From Paucimonas lemoignei (GTDB taxonomy: Bacteria; Pseudomonadota; Gammaproteobacteria; Pseudomonadales; Pseudomonadaceae), in contig LS483371.1 in assembly GCA_900475325.1 (NCBI GenBank), positions 4,030,001 through 4,094,000 on the forward strand: a stretch of 64,000 nucleotides of DNA. Reading direction: 5' to 3'. Position 1 is the stretch's first letter. Each line of letters opens with the position of its first letter. Positions 27,934 through 37,321 of the stretch are shown here, piece after piece. Below the pieces are notes generated by a model, which was given only the letters and a program-made list of their open reading frames with translations, was not told where the DNA came from and did not search any database. The position numbers and the translations under genes were made by a program.

Positions 27934-28713
27934 ATGATACAGATCGACGCATTGCCCGCTTTTACCGACAACTACATCTGGTTGTTACAAGATCCTTCCA
28001 GCAAACGCTGCGCTGTGGTCGATCCCGGTGACGCTGGGCCAGTGCTCGACTGGCTCGCGCAACACCCGGAATGGACCCTGTGCGACATTCTGGTCACCCA
28101 CCACCATCACGATCACGTCGGCGGTGTTGCCCAGCTCAAACAACACACGGGCGCCACAGTCTCGGGACCTGCCGCCGAGAACATTCCGGCGCGCGATGTC
28201 GACCTGACCGACAACGACCGCATCAACGTGCTGGGCCTGGACTTCGATGTCTTCACCGTACCGGGCCATACCCTTGGGCACATAGCCTTTTATCACGCGA
28301 GCACACCCGAGCCACTGTTGTTCTGCGGCGACACACTGTTCGCGGCCGGTTGCGGACGCCTGTTCGAGGGCACACCGGCGCAAATGCACCAGTCATTGAG
28401 CCGTTTGAATGAACTGCCGGACAACACCCTGGTGTACTGCACCCACGAATACACCCTGACTAATCTGCGCTTCGCCCAGGCAGTGGAACCGCACAACGCC
28501 GACATCGCCGCGCGCCTGACTCAAGTGACCCAGTGGCGCAGCGAAAATCGCATCAGCCTGCCTTCAAATCTAGCCCTGGAACGTCTCACGAACCCATTCA
28601 TTCGTACTAATGAAACATCTGTTAAAGAAAAAGCGGACGAACGGGCTGGCACCTCCAATCAGTCGCCAAGCGAGATTTTTGCTGCCTTGAGGGCCTGGAA
28701 AGACAGCTTCTGA
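27934..28713 (+). CDS. gloB: Hydroxyacylglutathione hydrolase (glyoxalase II)
   Basis: 259-aa metallo-beta-lactamase-fold enzyme hydrolysing S-D-lactoylglutathione to D-lactate and glutathione, the second step of methylglyoxal detoxification. Binuclear metal motif [10 protein letters not shown], then [30 protein letters not shown] and [14 protein letters not shown]; the C-terminal substrate helices end LRAWKDSF. Full length for the family. Cytoplasmic. Confidence 0.96.
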   Translation: MIQIDALPAFTDNYIWLLQDPSSKRCAVVDPGDAGPVLDWLAQHPEWTLCDILVTHHHHDHVGGVAQLKQHTGATVSGPAAENIPARDVDLTDNDRINVLGLDFDVFTVPGHTLGHIAFYHASTPEPLLFCGDTLFAAGCGRLFEGTPAQMHQSLSRLNELPDNTLVYCTHEYTLTNLRFAQAVEPHNADIAARLTQVTQWRSENRISLPSNLALERLTNPFIRTNETSVKEKADERAGTSNQSPSEIFAALRAWKDSF

Positions 28714-28812
28714 CAGGCACTGCCGCAAAGGCAAAAACGCTCAAAGGTTGACCGTTGGCAGGGCTGTTCCTAGAATCGCCCGACATTTTCGCCTGGAACT
28801 ATCTCCCAGCCA

Positions 28813-30399
28813 ATGTCGTCATCTATAAGCAGTACCCTCAATTCAGACGCATTGACTCGGTTGGCTCAAGCTATCGCTGTCGCCGTGAGCGCTACGCTCG
28901 CGGGCTGTCAGACCACCAGCCATATCGAACCGAGCAGTACCCAACGCGCGCCGAATCTGGCAGCGGGGATCAAGCAAAAACCGATCTTTCTGAGTCATAA
29001 ACCCGCCCCACTGGCACCGGCGACGGATGTCTGGGAACGCATGCGTCAGGGCTTTCAGTTGCAGCAAGGCAACGACCTGAACCCGCGCATCGATCAACAA
29101 CGCCTGTGGTTCGCCAACAATCCTTCGTTTCTTGAAAACGCGGGCGAGCGCGGCAGCCTGTACATGCACTACATCGTTGAGCGTCTAGAAGAGCGCAACA
29201 TGCCGCTGGAACTGGCGCTGCTCCCGGTCATCGAAAGCGCTTACAACCCGATGGCCGTTTCGCGCAGCAACGCCGTTGGCCTGTGGCAGTTCATACCGTC
29301 CACCGGGCGTTATTTCAATCTGCGCCAGACCAACTTCTACGATGGGCGCCGGGATATTCAGGCCTCCACCGGCGCGGCCATGGATTACCTGAGCCGCCTG
29401 CACGACATGTTCAACGGCGACTGGCTGCTGGCCCTCGCCGCTTACAATGCGGGCGAAGGCACGGTCAGCCGCGCCATCGAACGCAACGAAAAGCTCGGCC
29501 TGCCGACGGACTACTGGAACCTGCCGCTGCCGCAGGAAACCAAAGACTACGTGCCCAAGCTGCTGGCCTTGTCCCAGGTGGTTCTGGCCCCGGAAGCCTA
29601 CGGCGTGAACCTCAACCCGATCGCCAACCAGCCGTACTTTGAAGTGGTCGAGCTGAACCAGCGCATGGACCTGTCCAAGGTTGCGGCCATGGCCGACATC
29701 GACGAGGACGAGCTGATCCAGCTCAACCCGGCCTTCAAGAAACGCCTGACCATCGATGGCCCCCAGCATTTGCTGGTGCCAACCTCCAAAAAACAACTGC
29801 TGACTGCCAGCCTGTCGAACATGAAGCCTCAGGAACTGGTCGACTGGCAGCAGTATCGTGTGCGCAAGGGTGACACGCTCGCCAGCCTGGCCAGTCGTTA
29901 CCAGGTTTCCGTGAGTTCGTTGAAAAGCAGCAACAAGCTTTCGGGCAATAGCCTGAGCATTGGCCAGTCCCTGACCATCCCGACCCAGCCTGGCATGCGC
30001 CCTGCACAACCGGTGTTCGAAGAACTGGCGAGCACGTCCAGGCCAGCTCGCAGCCGCAGCTACACGGTCAAGGCCGGGGACAACCTGTCGCTGATTGCCA
30101 AGACCAACAAGGTCGACGTCAAGGATCTGCAGCACTGGAACAAGCTGTCAGGGCAAAACCTGAAAGTCGGTCAGACCCTGGTGATGCAGGACAACACCCC
30201 CAAGGCTAAGAGCACAGCAACAGCCAGCGCAAAATCGGCTGACAAAAAGTCCATGCAGTACAAGATCCAGAAAGGCGACTCGATGTACCTGGTCGCCAAG
30301 CGCTTCAACGTTGAGATGCAACATCTCAAGCGCTGGAACCCTCGTACCGGATCGGCGCTCAAGCCGGGTCAGACATTGACTGTTTACCTGCCGCATTGA
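28813..30399 (+). CDS. mltD: Membrane-bound lytic murein transglycosylase D
   Basis: 528 aa. Cleaves the glycan strand of peptidoglycan, forming 1,6-anhydro-muropeptides. Lipoprotein signal: hydrophobic segment ending in lipobox LAGC (about residue 32). SLT domain with catalytic Glu in LLPVIESAYNPMAVSRSNAV, then GLWQFIPSTGRYF and LALAAYNAGEGTV. Three C-terminal LysM repeats begin QYRVRKGDTLASLA, SYTVKAGDNLSLIA and QYKIQKGDSMYLVA. The ribosome site before the ATG at 28813 is weak (only GGA, well upstream), so the exact start is less sure than the gene. Follows gloB by 99 bp. Confidence 0.94.
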   Translation: MSSSISSTLNSDALTRLAQAIAVAVSATLAGCQTTSHIEPSSTQRAPNLAAGIKQKPIFLSHKPAPLAPATDVWERMRQGFQLQQGNDLNPRIDQQRLWFANNPSFLENAGERGSLYMHYIVERLEERNMPLELALLPVIESAYNPMAVSRSNAVGLWQFIPSTGRYFNLRQTNFYDGRRDIQASTGAAMDYLSRLHDMFNGDWLLALAAYNAGEGTVSRAIERNEKLGLPTDYWNLPLPQETKDYVPKLLALSQVVLAPEAYGVNLNPIANQPYFEVVELNQRMDLSKVAAMADIDEDELIQLNPAFKKRLTIDGPQHLLVPTSKKQLLTASLSNMKPQELVDWQQYRVRKGDTLASLASRYQVSVSSLKSSNKLSGNSLSIGQSLTIPTQPGMRPAQPVFEELASTSRPARSRSYTVKAGDNLSLIAKTNKVDVKDLQHWNKLSGQNLKVGQTLVMQDNTPKAKSTATASAKSADKKSMQYKIQKGDSMYLVAKRFNVEMQHLKRWNPRTGSALKPGQTLTVYLPH

Positions 30400-30829
30400 T
30401 GTGTGTCGGGCAAGGCGCTAACCCTGAGGGGGGCGGTGCTTGCCCGTGATGAGGCTGGATGTGATGTTGTGTACATATCCGTTGCTGCAGTAACGGCTGC
30501 TTACGGTTGCGCTTTTACAGCGCCTCACTTTTGATAGAGCGCAAAAGTAAGCAAAACGCTCTTGCCCCACCACTCGGTCCCTCGCTGGTGCTCGGCATAC
30601 CCGTAATCCGACATCGATTCGGCGGGCCGCCGCGAAGGGCCATCCCTGGCCCAGCGCGGCTAAACCGGCATCCTTGCCGGTTTGCCCGCCGAATCAATAT
30701 CGGATTACGGCCAGCGTGGTTTGACGGGGCGCCTAAGATCAAAAGCCAAATCAAAAGCGCGCGAGGCGGCCTGAAAGCCGGCCTGTTGCGTGAACTTACC
30801 GCACCGTATTTACCGTCTGCACTGCTTAT

Positions 30830-30921
30830 GTGGGAGCCGAGCTTGCTCGCGAAGAACGATAAAGCGGTGTGCCTGATAGACCGCCTTCGCAGCCCTCGTA
30901 ACCTCGGTCAGCTCCTACAGG
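30830..30921. repeat. REPIN: inverted pair of REP sequences
   Basis: GTGGGAGCCGAGCTTGCTCG ... GGTCAGCTCCTACAG; mixed arm types. A further single REP (CCTGTAGGTGCTGCCGAAGG) follows at about 30952. Confidence 0.7.
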
Positions 30922-31031
30922 TCCGGGCTATGCCTGAAAATCCGCCAACCCTGTAGGTGCTGCCGAAGGCTGCGAAAGCGATTCGCGCTAACAACCGCAG
31001 CGCCGGATTCGCGAGCGAGTTCGCATTTCAA

Positions 31032-31113
31032 CTGTAGGAGCGAACTTGTTCGCGAGGCGATGTTGCTATGCACGCAGGTCCATCGCCCTCGCCAACAAGT
31101 TGGCTCCTACAGG
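31032..31113. repeat. REPIN: inverted pair of REP sequences
   Basis: CTGTAGGAGCGAACTTGTTC ... GAACAAGTT-type arm read as CCAACAAGTTGGCTCCTACAG, enclosing about 40 bp. Confidence 0.75.
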
Positions 31114-31124
31114 AATCCGATTCT

Positions 31125-31160
31125 GCTGTTGATCTGGCTGTTGATCTGGCTGTTGATCTT
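31125..31160 (+). repeat. Three-copy 12-bp tandem repeat
   Basis: GCTGTTGATCTG repeated three times, the last copy with one terminal mismatch. Lies between the REPIN and the right-hand double-hairpin copy. No gene assigned. Confidence 0.85.
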
Positions 31161-31537
31161 AAGCGCCCCGTCAAACCACGCTGGCCGGAATTCGATATTG
31201 ATTCGGCGGGTGAACCGGCAGGGATGCCGGTTTAGCCGCGCTGGGCCAGGGATGGCCCTTCGCGGCGGCCCGCCGAATCAATGTCGAATTACGGGCATGC
31301 CGAGCACTAGCGAGGGACCGAGTGGTGGGGCACAGACCTTTTGGTTACTTTTGGGGCGTTTGCCAAAAGTGACCCGCTGTAAGAGCGGAACCATAAGCAG
31401 CCGTTACCGCAGCAATGGATATGTACGGAAAAAAATGCGCCTTACTCCGCCAGCACCCGCACTTAACTCCCCTGCCCTTTTTCCAGTCGATACAAGCTGT
31501 TAATGTTACCGACCCAAAAGCCCAAGCCGTCTGGATC

Positions 31538-33367
31538 GTGATACGTCCCTTCCTGCTCGCCCTAAGCCTGGTCTTGAGCTTTCCTGTCTGCGCGGCCATC
31601 AGCGAAAGCCATGGCTATGCGCAATTCGGTGTGCTCAAGTATCCGGCCAGTTTTACGCACTTCGACTGGGTCAATCCCGAGGCGCCGAAGGGTGGCACCT
31701 TGCGAATGATGGCGTTCGGCACTTTTGACACCCTGAACCCATACACCTTCAAAGGCAGCAGCCCGGTTTCCACTGGCAATTTCCTGCAATACGGCGTCAA
31801 CGAGCTGAACGAAACCCTGATGGTCGGAACCGGGCAGTACGACCCTTCCGGCGATGAGCCAACGTCCAGTTACGGCCTGATCGCCCAGAGCGTGGAGTTC
31901 AGCGAGGATCGCAGCTGGGTGGTGTTCAACCTGCGCCCTCAGGCTCGCTTTCACGACGGAAAGCCCATCACCGCCTACGACGTAGCCTTTTCCTACCGCA
32001 CGCTGCTCAAGGATGGCCACCCGCAATACCGCACCGCGTTGCAGGAAGTGCAGCGGGTCGACATCCTCAATCGCCATCGGATTCGGTTTGTCTTCAAACG
32101 GGCAGGCAATCCCCTGCTGATCCTGCGCCTGGGCGAGTTGCCGGTGCTGCCGCAGCATTACTGGAAAGACCGCGACTTCAAGGCCACCACCTTCGAGCCG
32201 CCACTGGGCAGCGGGCCGTACCGCATCACCAAGGTCATGCCCGGCCGACAACTGGTGTTCGAGCGGGTCAAGGATTACTGGGGCAAGGACCTGCCGGTCA
32301 ATCGCGGCAAGTACAACTTCAACAGGGTCGAGGTTGAGTTTTATCGCGACAGCGACGTGGCCTTCGAAGCCTTCAAGGCTGGCGAATTCGATATTTATAT
32401 CGAGCATCAGGCCAAGAACTGGTCCACGGGCTACAACTTCCCCGCCGTAGCCAATGGTCAGGTGATCAAGGCGCAGATCCCGCACAAGATCCCGACCCAG
32501 ACCCAGGGGCTGTTCATGAACAGCCGTCGCAGCGCGTTCGCCGATGTCCGGGTGCGCGAAGCTCTGGGGCTGATGTTCAACTTTGAGTGGACCAATCGCA
32601 CCCTGTTCAGTGATGCCTACGCGCGAACCCTGAGTTACTACCCCAACAGCGAGTTCTCCGCCACCGGCCTGCCCACGGGCGCGGAATGGCTGATGCTCTC
32701 GGCGTATCGCGATCAGTTGCCCGCCAGCCTGTTTACCCAGCCGTTCAGCGTGTCGAAAACCGACGGCGGCGGCATCCCCCGTGAAACCATGCGCAAAGCC
32801 TTGAAGCTGCTGGCGGACGCAGGCTGGAAGTGGTCGGATCAACGCTTGGTGAATGCCGACAATCAACCGCTACGTTTCGAAATATTGCTGGTCAACCCCA
32901 GCCTTGAACGAATCTTCCAACCGTTTATCGAAGACCTGCGACGCATCGGGATCGACGCCGGTTTGCGCACTGTGGACCGCGCCCAGTACAAGCAACGCCT
33001 GGATCAATTCGACTTCGATATGGTGAGCATGACCATGGCGCAGACGCTCAGCCCGGGTCTTGAGCAATGGCAGTATTTTCATTCCAGCCAGGCCGAGATC
33101 AAAGGCAGCAAGAACTACGCCGGTATCGCCAACCCGGTGGTGGACGGGCTGCTCAATCAATTACTCGGCGCGCAAACTCGCGACGGGCAAGTGGCGGCGG
33201 CCCGGGCACTGGATCGCGTCCTGCTGTGGCAGCACTACATGATTCCCAACTGGTACCTGAACAATCATCGTCTGGCTTACCGAAACCGGTTCGCCATGGT
33301 CACCACCCCGCCCTACACCCTGGGGTTGCGCGCGTGGTGGCTTAAATCCCTGGAGAAGACCCAATGA
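31538..33367 (+). CDS. Family 5 extracellular solute-binding protein (first of two, YejA-like)
   Basis: About 609-aa periplasmic binding protein for a peptide/opine/nickel-class ABC importer. A Sec signal (IRPFLLALSLVLSFPVCAA) is followed by family 5 wording: YPASFTHFDWVNPEAPKGGT, FDTLNPYTFKG, LRPQARFHDGKPITAYDVAF, LGSGPYRITKV and GLFMNSRRSAFADVRVREAL. A GTG at 31538 directly before the signal peptide is the most sensible start, although its ribosome site is poor. The frame stays open back to 31415, but that part lies in the neighbouring repeat. Overlaps the second binding-protein gene by four bases (ATGA). First gene of the yej-type operon. Confidence 0.9.
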   Translation: MIRPFLLALSLVLSFPVCAAISESHGYAQFGVLKYPASFTHFDWVNPEAPKGGTLRMMAFGTFDTLNPYTFKGSSPVSTGNFLQYGVNELNETLMVGTGQYDPSGDEPTSSYGLIAQSVEFSEDRSWVVFNLRPQARFHDGKPITAYDVAFSYRTLLKDGHPQYRTALQEVQRVDILNRHRIRFVFKRAGNPLLILRLGELPVLPQHYWKDRDFKATTFEPPLGSGPYRITKVMPGRQLVFERVKDYWGKDLPVNRGKYNFNRVEVEFYRDSDVAFEAFKAGEFDIYIEHQAKNWSTGYNFPAVANGQVIKAQIPHKIPTQTQGLFMNSRRSAFADVRVREALGLMFNFEWTNRTLFSDAYARTLSYYPNSEFSATGLPTGAEWLMLSAYRDQLPASLFTQPFSVSKTDGGGIPRETMRKALKLLADAGWKWSDQRLVNADNQPLRFEILLVNPSLERIFQPFIEDLRRIGIDAGLRTVDRAQYKQRLDQFDFDMVSMTMAQTLSPGLEQWQYFHSSQAEIKGSKNYAGIANPVVDGLLNQLLGAQTRDGQVAAARALDRVLLWQHYMIPNWYLNNHRLAYRNRFAMVTTPPYTLGLRAWWLKSLEKTQ

Positions 33368-35223
33368 CCGTTTTGCGTTCCCTGCTGATGCAGGCTGGCG
33401 GCCTCTTCCTTGCCGGGCTGGCCTGTACCGTTCAAGCGGCGCCTCAACATGCCGTGACCATGTATGACGAAGCGCCCAAGTACCCGGCCAACTTCAAGCA
33501 TTTTGACTACGTGAACCCGGATGCGCCCAAGGGCGGGCAGTTTCGCCAGGCCGGGTTCGGCAGTTTCGACAGCCTCAACCCGTTCATCAATAAAGGCACG
33601 CCCGCCGATGACGTCGGCCTGATCTACGACACCCTGGCCCGTTCGAGCCTTGATGAGCCGATGACCGAGTATGGCCTGATCGCCAGCAAGATCGAAAAGG
33701 CTCCGGACAACTCCTGGGTGCGCTTCTACCTGCGCCCCGAGGCGCGCTTTCATGACGGCCACCCGATCCGCGCCGAAGACGTAGAGTTCTCGTTCAACAC
33801 CCTGATCAAGGACGGCGCCCCGATGTACCGCGCCTACTACGCAGGCGTCGATAAGGTGGTGGTCGAAGATCCGTTGCGCGTGCTGTTCAAGTTCAAGGAC
33901 AACCAGAGCCGGGAAATGCCCTTGATCCTCGGCCAGTTGCCGGTGCTGCCCAAACACTTCTGGGCAAACCGCGAGTTCAATAAAGGCAACCTCGACTTCC
34001 CGCTCGGCAGCGGGCCTTACAAGGTCGCTGAGGTCAAGGCTGGACGGTCGGTGCGTTACGAGCGGGTCAAGGACTACTGGGCCAAAGACCTGCCGATCAA
34101 CCGCGGGCTGTTCAACTTCGACGTCATGAGCTACGACTACTACCGCGATTTCGATGTGGCGCTGCAGGCAGGCAAGGCCGGGCAGTTCGACTACTGGCTG
34201 GAAACCAGCGCGAAGAACTGGGCCACCGCCTACGACACACCTGCCGTGCGTGAAGGCCGACTGATCAAGGAAGAGCTGCCCAACGGCAACCCGCAAGGCA
34301 TGCAAGGCTTTGTGATGAACCTGCGTCGCCCGTTATTCCAGGACCCGAAGGTCCGTGAAGCACTGACCCTGCTGCTGGACTTCGAGTGGACCAACAAACA
34401 GCTGTTCAATGGCTCCTACAGCCGCACCAAAAGCTATTTCGACAACTCGGAAATGGCCTCCAGCGGCCTGCCCTCCGGCGAGGAGCTGAAAATCCTCGAA
34501 CCTCTGCGCGGCAAGGTCCCGGAGCGCGTGTTCAGCGAAGCTTTCCAGTTGCCGATCAACGACGGCAGCGGCATGATTCGCCCGCAATTGCGGCGCGCCT
34601 TCCAGTTGCTGCAAGAGGCGGGCTGGACGGTCAAGAACGACAAGATGAGCGACGCCCAGGGCAACCCGATGAAACTGGAGTTCCTGCTGGCCCAGACCCA
34701 GTTCGAACGCATCCTGCTGCCGTACAAGCGCAACCTCAGTGACCTGGGTATCGAACTGACCATCCGCCGCGTGGACTCAGCCGAATACGTTAACCGCCTG
34801 CGCTCCCGGGACTACGACATGATCGTCAGCAGCTTCCCGCAGTCCAGCTCACCGGGCAACGAGCAGCGCGAGTACTTTCATTCGGTCAGCGCCGACCGGT
34901 CCGGCAGCCGCAATTTCATGGGCCTCAAGGACCCGGCGGTGGACAGCCTGGTGGACGGCCTGATCAACGCCGACTCCCGTCAAAGCCTGGTCGACCATGC
35001 CAAGGCGCTGGATCGTGTTCTGCTCTGGGGGTTCTACGTGCTGCCCAACTGGCACATCAAGACCTGGCGCGTCGCCTATTGGGACCACATTGCCCATCCC
35101 GGCGTGAAAGCCCTGTCGGACATTGGCACCAACACCTGGTGGTACAAGCCTGACGCCCGTCCTGCGCCTCCGGCGCAGCAGGCCCAACAACCGGGTGCTA
35201 CCCCGGCCAGTGCGGAGCAATAA
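33364..35223 (+). CDS. yejA: Family 5 extracellular solute-binding protein (YejA-like, second copy)
   Basis: 619-aa periplasmic peptide-binding protein paralogous to the preceding one. Signal peptide about residues 1-25 ending VQAA. Shared motifs: YPANFKHFDYVNPDAPKGGQ, FDSLNPFINKG, LRPEARFHDGHPIRAEDVEF, LGSGPYKVAEVKAGRSVRYE and RVKDYWAKDLPINRG. A Pro/Ala/Gln-rich tail ends the protein. Translationally coupled to the first copy by an ATGA overlap; yejB begins one base after the stop. Having two binding proteins for one channel suggests broadened peptide range. In E. coli the Yej system imports peptides, including microcin C. Confidence 0.92.
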   Translation: MTVLRSLLMQAGGLFLAGLACTVQAAPQHAVTMYDEAPKYPANFKHFDYVNPDAPKGGQFRQAGFGSFDSLNPFINKGTPADDVGLIYDTLARSSLDEPMTEYGLIASKIEKAPDNSWVRFYLRPEARFHDGHPIRAEDVEFSFNTLIKDGAPMYRAYYAGVDKVVVEDPLRVLFKFKDNQSREMPLILGQLPVLPKHFWANREFNKGNLDFPLGSGPYKVAEVKAGRSVRYERVKDYWAKDLPINRGLFNFDVMSYDYYRDFDVALQAGKAGQFDYWLETSAKNWATAYDTPAVREGRLIKEELPNGNPQGMQGFVMNLRRPLFQDPKVREALTLLLDFEWTNKQLFNGSYSRTKSYFDNSEMASSGLPSGEELKILEPLRGKVPERVFSEAFQLPINDGSGMIRPQLRRAFQLLQEAGWTVKNDKMSDAQGNPMKLEFLLAQTQFERILLPYKRNLSDLGIELTIRRVDSAEYVNRLRSRDYDMIVSSFPQSSSPGNEQREYFHSVSADRSGSRNFMGLKDPAVDSLVDGLINADSRQSLVDHAKALDRVLLWGFYVLPNWHIKTWRVAYWDHIAHPGVKALSDIGTNTWWYKPDARPAPPAQQAQQPGATPASAEQ

Positions 35224-35224
35224 C

Positions 35225-36299
35225 ATGCTGGCTTATATTTTCCGGCGTCTGCTGCTGATCATCCCGACGCTGTTCGGCATCCTGCTGATCAACTTCGTCA
35301 TCATTCAGGCAGCGCCCGGCGGGCCGGTCGAGCAGATGATCGCCAAACTCGAAGGCTTCGACGGCGCCACTAGCCGGATTGCCGGAGGCGGCGCGGAGGT
35401 GTCGGTCGCGGGCTCCAACTATCGCGGTGCCCAGGGGTTGGACCCGGCGCTGGTCAAGGAAATCGAGAAGATGTACGGCTTCGACAAGTCGGCGCCGGAA
35501 CGCCTGTGGATCATGATCAAAAACTACTCGCAGCTGGATTTCGGCAGCAGTTTTTTTTCGCGACGCCAAAGTCATTGATCTGATCGTCGAGAAGATGCCG
35601 GTGTCCATTTCCCTGGGGTTATGGAGCACGCTGATCATGTACCTGGTGTCGATCCCGCTGGGGATCGCGAAAGCCACCCGGCACGGCAGCCACTTCGATG
35701 TCTGGACCAGCTCGGCGATCATCGTGGGTTACGCCATCCCCGCGTTTCTGTTCGCGATCCTGCTGATCGTGATGTTTGCCGGGGGCAGTTATTTCGACTG
35801 GTTCCCGCTGCGCGGCCTGAGCTCGAACAACTTCGATGAACTGAGTCTGGGCGGCAAAATCCTTGATTACTTCTGGCACCTGGTCCTGCCGGTGACCGCA
35901 TTGGTGATTGGCAACTTCGCCACCATGACCCTGCTGACCAAAAACAGCTTTCTCGATGAAATCGGCAAGCAATACGTGATTACCGCCAAGGCCAAGGGCC
36001 TGAGCAACCGCGCCGTGCTTTATGGCCATGTGTTCCGTAACGCGATGCTGCTGGTGATTGCCGGTTTCCCCTCAGCGTTCATCGGTATTTTCTTCACCGG
36101 TTCGTTGCTGGTGGAGGTGATTTTCTCCCTCGACGGCCTGGGCCTGATGAGCTTCGAGGCGGCGATCAACCGCGACTACCCGGTGGTGTTCGGTACCCTG
36201 TTTATCTTCACCCTGCTGGGGCTGGTGGTGAAACTGATCGGTGACATCACCTACACACTGGTGGACCCGCGCATCGACTTCGAAAGCAGGAAACATTGA
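35225..36299 (+). pseudogene. yejB: Peptide ABC transporter permease YejB, frameshifted in a T8 run
   Basis: Inner-membrane permease of the Yej importer, split by one extra base. Frame 1 (ATG 35225, stop at 35578, 117 aa) reads MLAYIFRRLLLIIPTLFGIL to [11 protein letters not shown], then diverges into SRRQSH-stop. Frame 2 resumes in register with [20 protein letters not shown] and runs to 36299 through the permease EAA-like loop ([20 protein letters not shown]). The switch falls in TTTTTTTT at 35551-35558; seven Ts would give an uninterrupted 357-aa protein of normal length. Everything else is intact, so sequencing error, a very recent mutation or polymerase slippage are the candidates. Confidence 0.9.
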
Positions 36300-36300
36300 T

Positions 36301-37320
36301 ATGAAGTTGTCTCCTCTGAATCGTCGCCGTTTCGAGCGTTTCAAATCCAACAAGCGCGGCTGGTGGTCGCTGTGGCTGTTCCTGATCCTGTTTGGCCTGA
36401 GCCTGGGCGCGGAACTGATCGCCAACGACAAGCCGCTGGCCGTGCGCTATGACGGCAGCTGGTACTTCCCGGTCTTCGAGCGCTACCCGGAAACCACCTT
36501 TGGCGGGGAATTCCCCCTGGAAGCCAACTACAAGAGCCCGTACATCAAGGAACTGCTGGCCGCCAAAGACGGCTGGACCCTGTGGGCGCCGATCCCTTTC
36601 AGTTACCAGAGCATCAATTACGACCTGAAAGTCCCGGCCCCTGCCCCGCCGTCTTCGGAGAACCTGCTGGGCACCGACGATCAGGGCCGCGATGTACTGG
36701 CCCGAGTGATCTATGGCTTCAGGGTTTCGGTGCTGTTCGCTCTGACCTTGACCATTCTTAGCTCGATCATTGGCGTAGTTGCAGGCGCCTTGCAGGGGTT
36801 CTATGGCGGCTGGGTGGATTTGCTCGGCCAGCGCTTTCTGGAAATCTGGTCGGGGCTGCCGGTGCTGTATTTGCTGATTATTCTGGCCAGTTTCGTGCAG
36901 CCCAACTTCTGGTGGCTGCTGGGCATCATGCTGCTGTTTTCCTGGATGAGCCTGGTAGACGTGGTGCGCGCCGAGTTCCTGCGTGGCCGTAACCTGGAAT
37001 ACGTCCGCGCAGCACGGGCGCTGGGCATGGAAAACGGCGCGATCATGTTCCGCCACATTCTGCCCAATGCCATGGTCTCGACCATGACCTTCATGCCGTT
37101 CATTCTGACTGGCGCCATCGGCACCCTGACCGCGCTGGACTTCCTGGGCTTCGGCCTGCCTGCTGGCTCGCCGTCGCTCGGCGAATTGGTCGCCCAGGGC
37201 AAATCCAACCTGCAAGCCCCCTGGCTGGGCATCAGCGCGTTCGCGGTATTGGCCGTGATGCTCAGTTTGCTGGTGTTTATCGGTGAATCCGCCCGCGATG
37301 CTTTCGACCCAAGGAAATGA
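36301..37320 (+). CDS. yejE: Peptide ABC transporter permease YejE
   Basis: 339-aa inner-membrane permease, second channel subunit. An N-terminal cytoplasmic basic stretch (LNRRRFERFKSNKRGWWSLW) leads into the first membrane helix, then a large periplasmic insert with GGEFPLEANYKSPYIKELL, then four or five more helices with the ATPase-docking loop VRAARALGMENGAIMFRHIL. Ribosome site AGGAA eight bases before the ATG. Follows yejB by one base and is one base ahead of yejF. Confidence 0.95.
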   Translation: MKLSPLNRRRFERFKSNKRGWWSLWLFLILFGLSLGAELIANDKPLAVRYDGSWYFPVFERYPETTFGGEFPLEANYKSPYIKELLAAKDGWTLWAPIPFSYQSINYDLKVPAPAPPSSENLLGTDDQGRDVLARVIYGFRVSVLFALTLTILSSIIGVVAGALQGFYGGWVDLLGQRFLEIWSGLPVLYLLIILASFVQPNFWWLLGIMLLFSWMSLVDVVRAEFLRGRNLEYVRAARALGMENGAIMFRHILPNAMVSTMTFMPFILTGAIGTLTALDFLGFGLPAGSPSLGELVAQGKSNLQAPWLGISAFAVLAVMLSLLVFIGESARDAFDPRK

Positions 37321-37321
37321 C

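Larger units (their letters stand above)
30471..31426. repeat. Compound intergenic element with inverted GTACATATCC ends
   Basis: Left end GTACATATCC (30471-30480), right end GGATATGTAC (31417-31426). Inside are two oppositely oriented copies of the double-hairpin repeat: left copy with GGGCCATCCCTGGCCC (30637-30652) and AACCGGCATCCTTGCCGGTT; right copy with AACCGGCAGGGATGCCGGTT and GGGCCAGGGATGGCCC (31243-31258). Both are flanked by CACTTTTG/CAAAAGTG modules. Between the copies (about 30.8-31.1 kb) lie REP sequences. Open frames inside are not conserved between copies. It occupies nearly all of the 1.1-kb gap between mltD and the binding-protein gene. Confidence 0.8.

Noticed and set aside
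30471..31426. CRISPR-like spacing of repeats
   Set aside because: Repeats are inverted palindromic REP/element modules of unequal length without regular spacers, and no cas gene is present.
31060..31503. 147-codon frame with a repetitive hydrophobic LLIW stretch
   Set aside because: The stretch is the translation of the 12-bp tandem repeat and the rest is the intergenic element.
31415..31537. N-terminal extension of the first binding protein
   Set aside because: The extra 41 codons lie partly in the terminal repeat module and precede a typical signal peptide; the GTG at 31538 explains the protein better.
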